From: Alphaproteobacteria bacterium
Lineage (GTDB): Bacteria; Pseudomonadota; Alphaproteobacteria; Elsterales; Elsteraceae
Direction: 5' to 3'
Assembly (NCBI GenBank): GCA_013298565.1
Contig: JAAFIC010000011.1
Location: forward strand, 1 to 54,989
DNA length: 54,989 bases
In this document: positions 24,112 to 31,905 of the stretch, in pieces
Numbering within the stretch: position 1 is the first letter of the stretch
Layout of the letters: the number at the start of each line of letters is the position of its first letter
The notes under the pieces: generated by a model
What the model was told of the DNA's origin: nothing
Seen by the model: the letters and a program-made list of their open reading frames with translations, nothing else
Database searches by the model: none
Position numbers and translations under genes: made by a program

Positions 24112-25827
24112 TCAAAAGGACTCTCTAAAAATGCGGGGTAACGACGGCAAGGGTTTTTGACTATGGACATTATAGCCCATGCTCGTGTGAATGTTAAACC
24201 ACTCACCCTCGGTCATCACCTCCGCTCTCGCCCCAGACGGCAGGCCCGTGAAATGAATAGTCAGTTCAGCCCTGGCGGGAAAAGCCGCAGGGGCAGCCGC
24301 CTGATGCATCAGCGGCGATGGGCTATAACTGGCCTGCTGAAGGCTTGGGAGATTTGGTCCACTCGCTCGGAGGATTGGCGACTCATCGCTCGACGGAGCG
24401 GACAGGTTTTCTATACGCAGTCTAAGAGGTTTGAGATAAGGAAGCATTTCTTTCAGCAATTCCCAGCCTCGATCCATTTTTTCCATGAATTCCTTCAGAA
24501 TATCTTGCCCCCTCTTCTCAATATCCTCCCCGCGAATCTCACCGGCTCTGCCGAGGCTGCTCTTGAGGTCGCCAATTGCCCCCATCGGCACGGCACCTGC
24601 CCGGATACGCAGCGTCTCCAACCCAACCGAACCCGCCTGATAACCCCCCAAGGCGGTTTTACTGCGCGCCTCGAAGGCTTGCGCGAGGTTTTCAGGCTTA
24701 CTCTCCTCTGTCACGGTCTTCCTACCCGTGACATATTCATCCTTTTTTCTCACAAGATCAGAAAGTAGAGCCGCCGACTGTTTTTCTTTCATGACGGACT
24801 TTATTTCAAAGTCCAAATCATCCTTATCAAATTTTCCCTTCCTGATTGCCTCAGCAATCAGTTCCAGCGGATCTTGCTTTATCTTTATCGCCTGCTGACG
24901 CAGTCCCGCAATATCAACCCCCCTTTCCTTGAATAGTTCTCGCACATCGGCATCGTTGAACTGGGCGAAAAGCTCCCCGGTGGCTTTCACTGCCTGGGCG
25001 GGGTCGCTCGCGCGGAGTTTGGCGATTTCGAGCAGGCTGGTGGCGCTGCCGATGGATTGTTCAGGAGCCACACCAAACTGCTCCACCCGGTTCACCACCG
25101 GAGCAAAACTGCTTTTCATCAAGGCGTCGGGCAGCGGCGCGTCGTTGAGAATGGTGTGCATCTGCGCGAGGCGAACTTTGACCTCGGTCATATTCTCCTG
25201 CACCGGGCGCAGCAGCGGCATAACCACATCGGCGAGATCGCCCGGCGCCATATTGTGAACATAGGCCGTTTTGGCCATTGCCTCGGTGACATAGCGGGCG
25301 TTCGTGCGCTCGGCGAGTTTGCCTTTATTGACCCCCACATCGAGATCAAGCGTGGCGACCTTGCTAAACAGATCGACAAGAGCCGATGGGGATTGGAGCA
25401 ATTCTTGTGAGCGCTTCAGCGTCGCTTGGCCGAATTCATCGGTCTGGGTGGCAGAGGCCCCCGTTTGGTGTTGGAGCTTTTCTAGCTCACTATTGAATTT
25501 CGCGGTCGTCTGCGCGAGCGGATCGAGGGCAGCGTATAGCAGATTGAGGGCTCCGGTCGTTTTCGCCAACCGCGCAGCAAGCGCCGCTGCCGGCACCAAT
25601 GCTGGAAGAACTTCCGCCCCCTCCCCTTGCGGCACCGCCTGCCCCGCGACAGCCGGAGGGCGCAACACGGCGGGTTCGATCTTGCCGCCCTCCGGCTCGG
25701 ACTTCAGTGCCGCCCTTGCGCTCGCCGCAGGCAATTGGGCGAGGGTTTTCTGGAAGGCTTCCACGTCGCGGGTGGCGCGGCGTAGGGCCTGGCTGAACAG
25801 ATCGATTTCGGGAATAATGGTCGCCAT
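24112..25827 (-). CDS. Tail tape measure protein (probable)
   Basis: A 571-residue, largely helical protein. It has an N-terminal amphipathic region (IDLFSQALRRATRDVEAFQK), then heptad-like segments. The central domain ATLDLDVGVNKGKLAERTNA ... FGVAPEQSIGSATSLLEIAK ... RELFKERGVDIAGLRQQA resembles the conserved core of TP901-type tape measure proteins. The C-terminus is variable. The ATG at 25827 is used because the 31 upstream codons of the open frame run through a terminator. It is short for a tape measure, implying a short tail. The gene lies before the chaperones rather than after them, the reverse of Mu/P2 order. Confidence 0.65.
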   Translation of the reverse strand: MATIIPEIDLFSQALRRATRDVEAFQKTLAQLPAASARAALKSEPEGGKIEPAVLRPPAVAGQAVPQGEGAEVLPALVPAAALAARLAKTTGALNLLYAALDPLAQTTAKFNSELEKLQHQTGASATQTDEFGQATLKRSQELLQSPSALVDLFSKVATLDLDVGVNKGKLAERTNARYVTEAMAKTAYVHNMAPGDLADVVMPLLRPVQENMTEVKVRLAQMHTILNDAPLPDALMKSSFAPVVNRVEQFGVAPEQSIGSATSLLEIAKLRASDPAQAVKATGELFAQFNDADVRELFKERGVDIAGLRQQAIKIKQDPLELIAEAIRKGKFDKDDLDFEIKSVMKEKQSAALLSDLVRKKDEYVTGRKTVTEESKPENLAQAFEARSKTALGGYQAGSVGLETLRIRAGAVPMGAIGDLKSSLGRAGEIRGEDIEKRGQDILKEFMEKMDRGWELLKEMLPYLKPLRLRIENLSAPSSDESPILRASGPNLPSLQQASYSPSPLMHQAAAPAAFPARAELTIHFTGLPSGARAEVMTEGEWFNIHTSMGYNVHSQKPLPSLPRIFRESF

Positions 25828-25854
25828 CAACGCCTCCGGTACGCGGGAAAAATT

Positions 25855-25890
25855 GAAAAAAAGGCCCCCGGTTCTCGCAGAACCGGAGGC
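25855..25890 (-). terminator. Intrinsic terminator between tube and tape measure genes
   Basis: Stem GCCTCCGGTTCT / AGAACCGGGGGC (one mismatch) with a 3-base loop, followed by seven T on the minus strand. It ends about 28 bases before the tape measure start. Confidence 0.8.
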
Positions 25891-25898
25891 TAAAAAAG

Positions 25899-26276
25899 CT
25901 AGGCGATAATTTCTTCGCACTTGGTGGCGGTGAACTTCAACTCGACCTGACCGCCGTCCTTACCCGTAATTTTCGGGCGGGAGTTTTGGCGGGCTTCGGA
26001 CAGAATGAAGCGCTGGCCGGTATCGAATTCGGCCACCACGGTCACGCCGCACATGCCGACGAAGCGGGCAATGCTATCGCCCGGCTTTACCATCAGCTTG
26101 CAGGTGAGTTCGGCGGCTTTGAACTCGGCGGTGAAGCCGGTTTCGTAATCGCCTTCCACTTCCTTAATTTCGTCGCCGGCAAGCGTCAGCGATACGCTTT
26201 TTTCGGTGCGTAAGACCTCGCCATCCACCGTTACGCGCGCTTTGCCAAGAACGCGGTCGCCGCAAACATTAGCCAT
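25899..26276 (-). CDS. Tail tube protein
   Basis: A 125-residue protein of the Mu gpM-type tube family. It begins MANVCGDRVLGKARVTVDGE, followed by a beta-sandwich pattern ending QVELKFTATKCEEIIA. Many copies stack to form the inner tube of the contractile tail. It starts 12 bases after the sheath stop and is followed by a terminator, which fits a need for high expression of sheath and tube. Confidence 0.88.
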   Translation of the reverse strand: MANVCGDRVLGKARVTVDGEVLRTEKSVSLTLAGDEIKEVEGDYETGFTAEFKAAELTCKLMVKPGDSIARFVGMCGVTVVAEFDTGQRFILSEARQNSRPKITGKDGGQVELKFTATKCEEIIA

Positions 26277-26288
26277 TGAATTTCTCCC

Positions 26289-27755
26289 TTAGATAATAAA
26301 TTGCAACTGCCCCGCGAAGACGCGGAACTGGTTGACGAGGTTGGTGGGGATGAGGGCGTTCACGCGGTTGCGGTCGCCGATGTCGCGTTCTACGACGATT
26401 TCGCGCTTGAAGATGTCGATGTTCTCGACAAGGCCCAAGCTCTCCCACAGCAGCGCGCGGGCGATAAGCTCGTCCTTCAGCAGGTCCGGCGTTACGATGG
26501 GCTGGCCTGCCAGAATGCGCGTGCCGTTATCGGCCAGCTTATGCCGGGGGAACTTACTTTCGATGAGGAAGCGAATGTCCTTCCGCAGGAACGACAGCGT
26601 GGCGGGCGTTTGCACGTCCAACCATGCCGCGTCCTGCTGGCCCCAGGCGTTCTTCTGGTAGGTCGTGATTTCGCGCTGGATTTGCACGCGCCCGTCGCTG
26701 CTAACCATGAAGGTGGCGATACCGTCGTAGAGCAGAATGTTCTGTTCGTCCTGGCGGAAGCGGTCGCCGGAGGTGGGCGGCAACAAGCCTTTCAAGATGA
26801 GCGTGTGGATAGGCCGGGCGGGATCAATGGGCAGGTGGAACGCCGCAACCGCGCCATAGGCTGCCGCCCACTCATAGGCCGGGCTGGGGGATTTATTGAA
26901 CCCCATGCACGAGACGAACTGATTGTTGCGCGCATTGCCCCAGGTGGCAAGCTGGGCCAGCGTGCCGCGCCGGGCGGTGAAGGCAATCGCTTCCCGCATC
27001 ACCGTGGGACCGGAGACGTTCAGCAGCCAATCGTCCAGCACGGCCATATTGGCGGGGTCCGTCCAAGGGCTAATCAGGAACTCGTAATGCTCCCCACCGA
27101 TAGCGGCCAGAACCGTCGTGAGGTCCGGGTTGCCTGCCCCTACCACCGTCTGCGTGAAGACCAGAACCACGCCGCCCGGCAAACGCTCGCCGGGGTAATA
27201 GGCGGCGCGAAGGTCGATCTCGTTCCCGCCCTCCCCGGCATTGCGCGCGGTGAGCGTGAGGACCGCCCCGGCCCGCGTTGCCGTTACGGGCAAATCGGCA
27301 TTGGACGCGATAGCGGTTAGCAGGTTCGTCGCAACCACGTCCGCCGTCTCGCCCGGCTTCACGCGGGACTGCACCCGCCGCCCGGCGATGTAGAGCGACA
27401 GCAGACCGCTTTCCCCTGGCACGGTCCCCGTCAGGTTGACCGTCCAAGCTGCTTTCACGCCTGCGCCAAGGTCAGGCACGCCAATCGCGTAGGTCTCGGT
27501 ATAGGCGTTATTTTCGCGGACGCGGCTCACCATCTGGTGCAGTTGCGAGCCTGCCCCGAAGCCGATGCGGGCTTGGTCTGAACTGGTGATGAGTTGCGGC
27601 ACTAGCGCCGGGTAGGTTCCCGCGCCAAGCATCTGCCCAATCACCAGCAGCTTCGTTGGAAACTGCGGCAGACCGCCGCCCACCTTACTGGCATCGAACT
27701 CGATATAGGTGAACGGCGTCCGAATCGTGTTCGGGATGTCGTTGAAGACGATCAT
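26289..27755 (-). CDS. Contractile tail sheath protein
   Basis: A 488-residue protein of the Mu gpL-type sheath family. Visible are the N-terminal TPFTYIEFDASKVGGGLPQF, the FLISPWTDPANMAVLDDWL segment in the middle, and a C-terminal part with DGRVQIQREITTYQKNAWGQ and RNRVNALIPTNLVNQFRVFA that is typical of sheaths. It proves a myovirus-type contractile tail. It follows the DUF2635 gene by 6 bases. Confidence 0.92.
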   Translation of the reverse strand: MIVFNDIPNTIRTPFTYIEFDASKVGGGLPQFPTKLLVIGQMLGAGTYPALVPQLITSSDQARIGFGAGSQLHQMVSRVRENNAYTETYAIGVPDLGAGVKAAWTVNLTGTVPGESGLLSLYIAGRRVQSRVKPGETADVVATNLLTAIASNADLPVTATRAGAVLTLTARNAGEGGNEIDLRAAYYPGERLPGGVVLVFTQTVVGAGNPDLTTVLAAIGGEHYEFLISPWTDPANMAVLDDWLLNVSGPTVMREAIAFTARRGTLAQLATWGNARNNQFVSCMGFNKSPSPAYEWAAAYGAVAAFHLPIDPARPIHTLILKGLLPPTSGDRFRQDEQNILLYDGIATFMVSSDGRVQIQREITTYQKNAWGQQDAAWLDVQTPATLSFLRKDIRFLIESKFPRHKLADNGTRILAGQPIVTPDLLKDELIARALLWESLGLVENIDIFKREIVVERDIGDRNRVNALIPTNLVNQFRVFAGQLQFII

Positions 27756-27761
27756 GCGGGC

Positions 27762-27971
27762 TTACTCCTGTGCAGCTTTGCGCGGGCGGGCGGGCGCTTG
27801 GTCGGGGGTTGGCGGAAAGGTCACGTCGCCATCGGCCACGCGGCGCAGCCAGTAGGGGGTGGCGGGGACTTCGGCCCCGGTTTCCGGCAGCGCATGGCCC
27901 GTCTCTGGATCGAGAACGCGCAGGTGGGTTCCCGGCAGGTCAGCGCCTGCCAGGGCGGGAAGAACGAACAT
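27762..27971 (-). CDS. Mu gp38-like small tail protein (DUF2635)
   Basis: A 69-residue protein with PALAGADLPGTHLRVLDPETG ahead of YWLRRVADGDV, the pattern of DUF2635 proteins found directly before sheath genes in Mu-like phages. Its role is not known. A CTAGGAGAAA ribosome binding site is present. Repeat copy 2 ends 19 bases upstream of its start. Confidence 0.75.
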   Translation of the reverse strand: MFVLPALAGADLPGTHLRVLDPETGHALPETGAEVPATPYWLRRVADGDVTFPPTPDQAPARPRKAAQE

Positions 27972-27989
27972 GGGTTTCTCCTAGGGTTA

Positions 27990-28095
27990 GAGCAAATCCC
28001 GAGCAGGTGGCACACCTGCGACGACGCATTTGCTAAACAAAACAAAAGTCTAGAGCGTTGATTGTGAGCGGATGTGAACGAGAAACGCTCTAGAC
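27990..28095 (+). repeat. Structured repeat element, copy 2 (both modules)
   Basis: Module 1: GCAAATCCCGAGC, inner hairpin AGGTG gca CACCT, then GACGACGCATTTGC; the GCAAAT/ATTTGC ends pair. A TAAACAAAACAAAAG linker follows. Module 2: a 12-bp inverted repeat GTCTAGAGCGTT / AACGCTCTAGAC around a 24-base loop containing GTGAGCGGATGTGAACGAGA. The far arm contains the stop codon of the tail-terminator gene. Confidence 0.8.
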
Positions 28096-28659
28096 GTGGC
28101 CAGGGCCGAAAGGCGGCACCGGCGACGTTATGGGGGGAAGTGGTAAATCGTCGGCGGGGGGCGGCAGGCTGCTGGTGGGCAGCACATACTCCGGCGCGAA
28201 CAAGGTAAACGGCGGCAAATCCTCTTCCGCCGCCCGCGATTCCGACAGCAGCAACGGCGCATCGAACTCGAACAACACCCACAGCCGGGCCTGATCGAGC
28301 CGCACGATGCGCGCACCGAGGTAGGCCATCGGCTCCGAACAAGCGTCGGGTGCCCAAGCCAGCAGCGCGTACCAGAGCGCTCGGCGCACGACCGTCAGCG
28401 CCGCTTCCGCCGCTGCTTGGCCGCGCGGGTCCACCGAGGCATCGAGCACGGCCAGCACGCCGATGCGCTGATGCAAAACCTGCAATAGGTTTTCGTCGGC
28501 CCGGTTGGGTTCCGCCTTATCGTCGAGCGGCACTACAAACGCTGCCGGAAACTCGGTGAGCGTTTGCGTTAGCGCCGCCTCCACTGTCGCCGCCCCCGCC
28601 ACGCGCTCGGCAAACGGATCGGCGATGACGCGGAGGCGCTGGATGATTTCAGTTAGCAT
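28090..28659 (-). CDS. Tail terminator-like protein (Mu gp37-like)
   Basis: A 189-residue protein. It opens LTEIIQRLRVIADPFAERVAGAA and contains AAFVVPLDD ... VLHQRIGVLAVLDASVDPRG and ALWYALLAWAPD, the layout of Gp37/tail-terminator proteins that cap the tube and join it to the head. The last 40 residues are Pro-rich and probably disordered. Its stop codon lies in the hairpin of repeat copy 2. Confidence 0.7.
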   Translation of the reverse strand: MLTEIIQRLRVIADPFAERVAGAATVEAALTQTLTEFPAAFVVPLDDKAEPNRADENLLQVLHQRIGVLAVLDASVDPRGQAAAEAALTVVRRALWYALLAWAPDACSEPMAYLGARIVRLDQARLWVLFEFDAPLLLSESRAAEEDLPPFTLFAPEYVLPTSSLPPPADDLPLPPITSPVPPFGPGHV

Positions 28660-28677
28660 GAGGGTTCCTTCGGTGAG

Positions 28678-28835
28678 CAGAGGCTCTGCCTCTGGACTCC
28701 GCTTTAGGGGCTTGCCCCTTAAGAATCCCTATAATCGTTAGAGGCTTGAAGCGTTGGTGCTTTCCTCAAAGAGAAATGGGATTATCAAGGGGCAAGCCCC
28801 TTGATCGGAGGTTTGGAGGCAGCGCCTCCATAATC
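28678..28835. repeat. Intergenic GGGGC-TTG-CCCC repeat, inverted pair 1
   Basis: It fills the 178-base space between the connector and tail-terminator genes. Outer palindromes (GAGGCTCTGCCTC; GGAGGCAGCGCCTCC) and inner arms (GGGGCTTGCCCCTTAAG...ATCCC and GGGATTATCAAGGGGCAAGCCCC) face each other, so the whole can fold into a long hairpin. A related copy is at 31738-31902. It is an intergenic host-type repeat, unexpected inside a phage structural operon. Confidence 0.65.
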
Positions 28836-28837
28836 CC

Positions 28838-29272
28838 TCACGGTGTGGACGGCGGAACCCGTTCCAGCAGCGTACAGTCGAGGGAGAGGAAGCGATTGCG
28901 GTGCGCGAGGTCGGCGACGCTTCGAATACGCCAGCGTTCGCGCCGTCGCCGCCAATAGAGGATGGTGTCGATCTGATCGGCTTCAGCGAGGAACAGCGAG
29001 TAGCGGGTGAGCAAGCGGATTTGCGGGGCCTCGCGCCCAGTCTCCGCCGCAACATCGCGCCCAAAGAGAATGGCGTGACCCGCGAGATTTTCCACCGAGG
29101 CCCAGATGAGGGCGAGGGTTGAGTAACTGCGGGTTAAACCACCGTCCGGGCTGGGAACATCCTTGGCGCGCTGCACGAAGAAACGCTCCCGCAACGCACC
29201 GATTTCAGGGGCCGTTACCACGGCAGGCGGCAAGTTAGAGCGGATCATGCCCGGCGGGGCCATGCCGCTCAT
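28838..29272 (-). CDS. Head closure / head-tail adaptor protein
   Basis: A 144-residue protein of the SPP1 gp16 / HK97 gp10-like type: LRERFFVQRAKDVPSPDGGL ... WASVENLAGHAILFGRDVAA ... YSLFLAEADQIDTILYWRR, a small beta-barrel protein closing the connector under the portal. The ATG overlaps the stop of the upstream connector gene by 4 bases, so the two are coupled. Confidence 0.7.
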   Translation of the reverse strand: MSGMAPPGMIRSNLPPAVVTAPEIGALRERFFVQRAKDVPSPDGGLTRSYSTLALIWASVENLAGHAILFGRDVAAETGREAPQIRLLTRYSLFLAEADQIDTILYWRRRRERWRIRSVADLAHRNRFLSLDCTLLERVPPSTP

Positions 29273-29838
29273 AGCCGGAACATCCGAAACGGATGCCAGA
29301 GCGCCGCCACGCCGAACGGCAGCGGCTGCACGCTATCCGTCGGCACCGCCTCCCGCCGTTCGTACCAATGGGCGATGAGCATGAGCATCCCCTGGCGCAG
29401 GGCCGCAGGAACTCCTTCCGGCGTGTCGGCGATCCCGGTCTCATAGACGATGCGGAAGCCGCCGATGGGAATGCTTGGCTCCGGCCAGACCGTGATCGGG
29501 GCTATCCGCGTGCCGGAAACGATGTAGCGATCGGACGGAAGCAGGGTTAGGCCGCCGCTCACATCGCGCTGTTCTACCGCCAGCACGGCCCGGATCGGCC
29601 CACACGGCAACCGCAGAATATCCGGCAGATAATCGACCGTCAGGCCCAAGGTTTGCGGCAGCAGGCGACGGCGCAAAGCCTGCTCGCACACTTGCCGGGC
29701 GGACGAAATCAGCGCGGCCAGCAGCGGCGCTTCGTCGGGTTCGGTTGCGGGTAGTTCTGCGATGGGAAGCCGCAGAAAATCCGCCACCTCGGCCACGGTC
29801 AGCGGCTCTGCGACGGGCGGGATGAGAGTTGTGAGCAT
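29269..29838 (-). CDS. Head-tail connector protein (gp6/gp8-like)
   Basis: A 189-residue protein with the typical N-terminus PLTVAEVADFLRLP ... LLAALISSARQVCEQALRRR and C-terminus GVPAALRQGMLMLIAHWYERRE of phiE125 gp8 / HK97 gp6-like connectors. It forms a ring below the portal. A strong GTAGGAGGAAGT site precedes the ATG, directly after a perfect hairpin. Confidence 0.8.
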   Translation of the reverse strand: MLTTLIPPVAEPLTVAEVADFLRLPIAELPATEPDEAPLLAALISSARQVCEQALRRRLLPQTLGLTVDYLPDILRLPCGPIRAVLAVEQRDVSGGLTLLPSDRYIVSGTRIAPITVWPEPSIPIGGFRIVYETGIADTPEGVPAALRQGMLMLIAHWYERREAVPTDSVQPLPFGVAALWHPFRMFRL

Positions 29839-29850
29839 ACTTCCTCCTAC

Positions 29851-29879
29851 GGCCCTTCCGTTTCCACGGAAGGGCCTTT
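29851..29879. terminator. Hairpin in the leader of the connector gene
   Basis: GGCCCTTCCGT / ACGGAAGGGCC, an 11-bp perfect stem with a 4-base loop, 12 bases upstream of the connector start on the minus strand. T residues follow only on the plus-strand side (CTTTAGTTTGTG), so on the late-gene strand it may be a processing or stability hairpin instead of a terminator. Confidence 0.5.
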
Positions 29880-29956
29880 AGTTTGTGTGGGGTCGCTCAA
29901 ACGCCGCGCGGGCTTAAGCGCGTTTTTGACGTTGATGGTCATGGCGGAAAAACGCG

Positions 29957-31582
29957 CTACGGCGTCCAAGTAACGCCCGTGAGCACCGCCACCGCCGCCT
30001 CGTGCCGCAGCACAAGATCATGGGCGGTAATGCAGCGAATGATGGTTTGATCCAGCCCAAAGGCGGGAATAACGCTGCCGCCTGACGGGTAAGCCGCTTC
30101 GCCAGACGCGTCGATCAACAGGCCCATCGCCTCGCCAATCAGCACGTCGGCCATATCGACCAGCAGAATTTCGGAACTCGGCGCGGTCGGTACGTGCAGC
30201 GAGGTCGCGACCGGGAAACCGTTCAAGGTGCCGTTCTGAAGCTCGGGCCGGAAAACGAAATGGCCGGAGCCGTCGCGCACGGCCATTAAGGCTTGCAGCG
30301 TGCGCGGGGCCATAATCCAGGCCGGGCGCACCATGCGGGCTTTGCCTTCTTGCAGCGCCAGAACCATAACCGCTAAATCCGTGACCATCGCCGCGACGGT
30401 GGCCCCGCTCGAAGCGATTTGCTGTGCGGGGAGCACCCAATGGCGAATGCCCTTTGGATCATTGCCCGTGCCAGTGGGATTGCCGTAGAGGAACGCGAGG
30501 TCTTCCCGTTCTGCCAGCGCCGTCACCAAATCATCCCGCACCACTTGATCGGCAGCGGGGGCGGAGTAGCGGATGAGGTCATTGGAAATCGGCACCAGTG
30601 CGGCCAATTTCCGCGCCGTTAGCCGCACTTGCCCGAAGCTCGGCACCGAAGGGGTGATGGCCGTATTTTCGCCTAAGTATTCCGCCTGCGCCCCGCCCGT
30701 GAGCTTTGCCATTAGTAACGTGCCGTGCGGCATCGGCACCAAAGTCGGCCCGAGGCGGCGCACGGCAGAGGCTTTCCGCAGCAACTCGATCACTTCCTGC
30801 GCCTGGATTTCCGGCACAAGATAGCCGCCCGCCGCCCCAACGCCCGCCGCCAGCGCTTTCGCCGTATAACCGTCGTTCCAGGTTTTCGCCGCGAACTCCG
30901 CCGCCCGCGCCGGATCACCCCGCCCGCCCGCAAGCGCGCGCAACAGGCGGCCAATGCCATAGGTCGGGGTATCGAATTGTCCCTGCGGCTGCACAGCAGC
31001 ACGGCGCACAGCGGTATCGAGCGCATCCGTGCGCTGCTTCAAGGTGGCAAGGTCAGCCGCGAGCGAGGCTAGGGCCGGTTCAGCAAAATCGGTCATGATT
31101 TGTTCCTTATGAGAGGGATAAGTTTTTACCGTGAGTACCCGCGCCTGCGGATGGCACGGAAAGGTAACGGGGCTGCATTCAAGCAACTCGGCTTCTAAAA
31201 TTCGCCGCTGCCCCGTGCCTGCGGATTCAGCGCGGCGGATGAGAAAGCCCAAGGACAGGCCATCGAGCGCGCCCTGTTTCAGCAACGCATGGGCCTCCCG
31301 CCCCACTTGGGTTTCGAGCGTGAGTTGCCCCACGAGTCGCAATCCGTGGGACTCTTCGCGCGCCTCAATCCACCGGCCAATCGGCTGGGTTGGATCATGC
31401 TGCCACAGCAAACGCGGCATTGTGCCCCTCTGCCGGTGCCGCGCTAAACTGGCGGTGAAAGCGCCAGGAGCGATGATGTCGCCTTCCAAATCCGGCACAT
31501 CAAACAGCGTTCCATAGCCTTCAATCCGGCCAGCCGTGTCCTCCGTCCCCGCAAAGGCAGCGGGGGCCTGTTTTTGAAGCAT
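29957..31582 (-). CDS. Fused prohead protease - major capsid protein (HK97 type)
   Basis: A 541-residue fusion. Residues 1-162 are an HK97-type prohead protease (GRIEGYGTLFDVPDLEGDII, LWQHDPTQPIGRW, LSLGFLIRR, LLECSPVTFPCHP). Residues 163-541 are the HK97-fold capsid protein: a helical delta-like region (LASLAADLATLKQRTDALD), the core with AAGGYLVPEIQAQEVIELLR, and IIRCITAHDLVLRHEAAVAV at the end. An in-frame ATG at 31096 preceded by AAGGAAC marks the junction and could give free capsid protein. The protease would mature the shell and free itself. AAGGAAAATCC precedes the first ATG. Confidence 0.88.
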   Translation of the reverse strand: MLQKQAPAAFAGTEDTAGRIEGYGTLFDVPDLEGDIIAPGAFTASLARHRQRGTMPRLLWQHDPTQPIGRWIEAREESHGLRLVGQLTLETQVGREAHALLKQGALDGLSLGFLIRRAESAGTGQRRILEAELLECSPVTFPCHPQARVLTVKTYPSHKEQIMTDFAEPALASLAADLATLKQRTDALDTAVRRAAVQPQGQFDTPTYGIGRLLRALAGGRGDPARAAEFAAKTWNDGYTAKALAAGVGAAGGYLVPEIQAQEVIELLRKASAVRRLGPTLVPMPHGTLLMAKLTGGAQAEYLGENTAITPSVPSFGQVRLTARKLAALVPISNDLIRYSAPAADQVVRDDLVTALAEREDLAFLYGNPTGTGNDPKGIRHWVLPAQQIASSGATVAAMVTDLAVMVLALQEGKARMVRPAWIMAPRTLQALMAVRDGSGHFVFRPELQNGTLNGFPVATSLHVPTAPSSEILLVDMADVLIGEAMGLLIDASGEAAYPSGGSVIPAFGLDQTIIRCITAHDLVLRHEAAVAVLTGVTWTP

Positions 31583-31594
31583 GGATTTTCCTTA

Positions 31595-31726
31595 GAGCAA
31601 ATCCCGAGCGGGTGCCCGATGCGCCTTGCGCGTCAAACATGCAGGCACCTGCGACGACGCATTTGCTAAAAAAACAAAGAGTTCGAGCGTTTAACGTGAG
31701 CGAAAGCGAACGAAAAACGCTCGAAA
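31595..31726 (+). repeat. Structured repeat element, copy 3 (both modules, longest)
   Basis: Module 1: GCAAATCCCGAGC ... GACGACGCATTTGC enclosing a longer inner part (GGGTGCC ... GGCACCT) that holds GCGCCTTGCGCGTCAAAC. Module 2: an 11-bp inverted repeat TTCGAGCGTTT / AAACGCTCGAA around GTGAGCGAAAGCGAACGAAA. It ends 13 bases upstream of the protease-capsid start codon. With the next repeat it accounts for the gene-free stretch 31583-31905. Confidence 0.8.
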
Positions 31727-31737
31727 GATGAGAGAGC

Positions 31738-31902
31738 TTTATCAGGGGCGCTGCCCCCGATACCCCCGGCTAAGGGGCTTGGCCCTTAGCAATCCGATTC
31801 CTTTTTTCATGAACCGGGCGGTTCTCTGAAAGTCTGACAGAAAATGGGATTTTTAAGGGGTAAGCCCCTTAAACGGAGTGCAGAGGCAGCGCCTCTGCGG
31901 TT
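31738..31902. repeat. Intergenic GGGGC-TTG-CCCC repeat, inverted pair 2
   Basis: Arms GGGGCGCTGCCCC, AAGGGGCTTGGCCCTTAGCAATCC and GGGATTTTTAAGGGGTAAGC with GAGGCAGCGCCTC repeat the plan of the element at 28678-28835. It lies just after the portal stop and before repeat copy 3. No ORF is supported here. Confidence 0.6.
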
Positions 31903-31905
31903 TAC

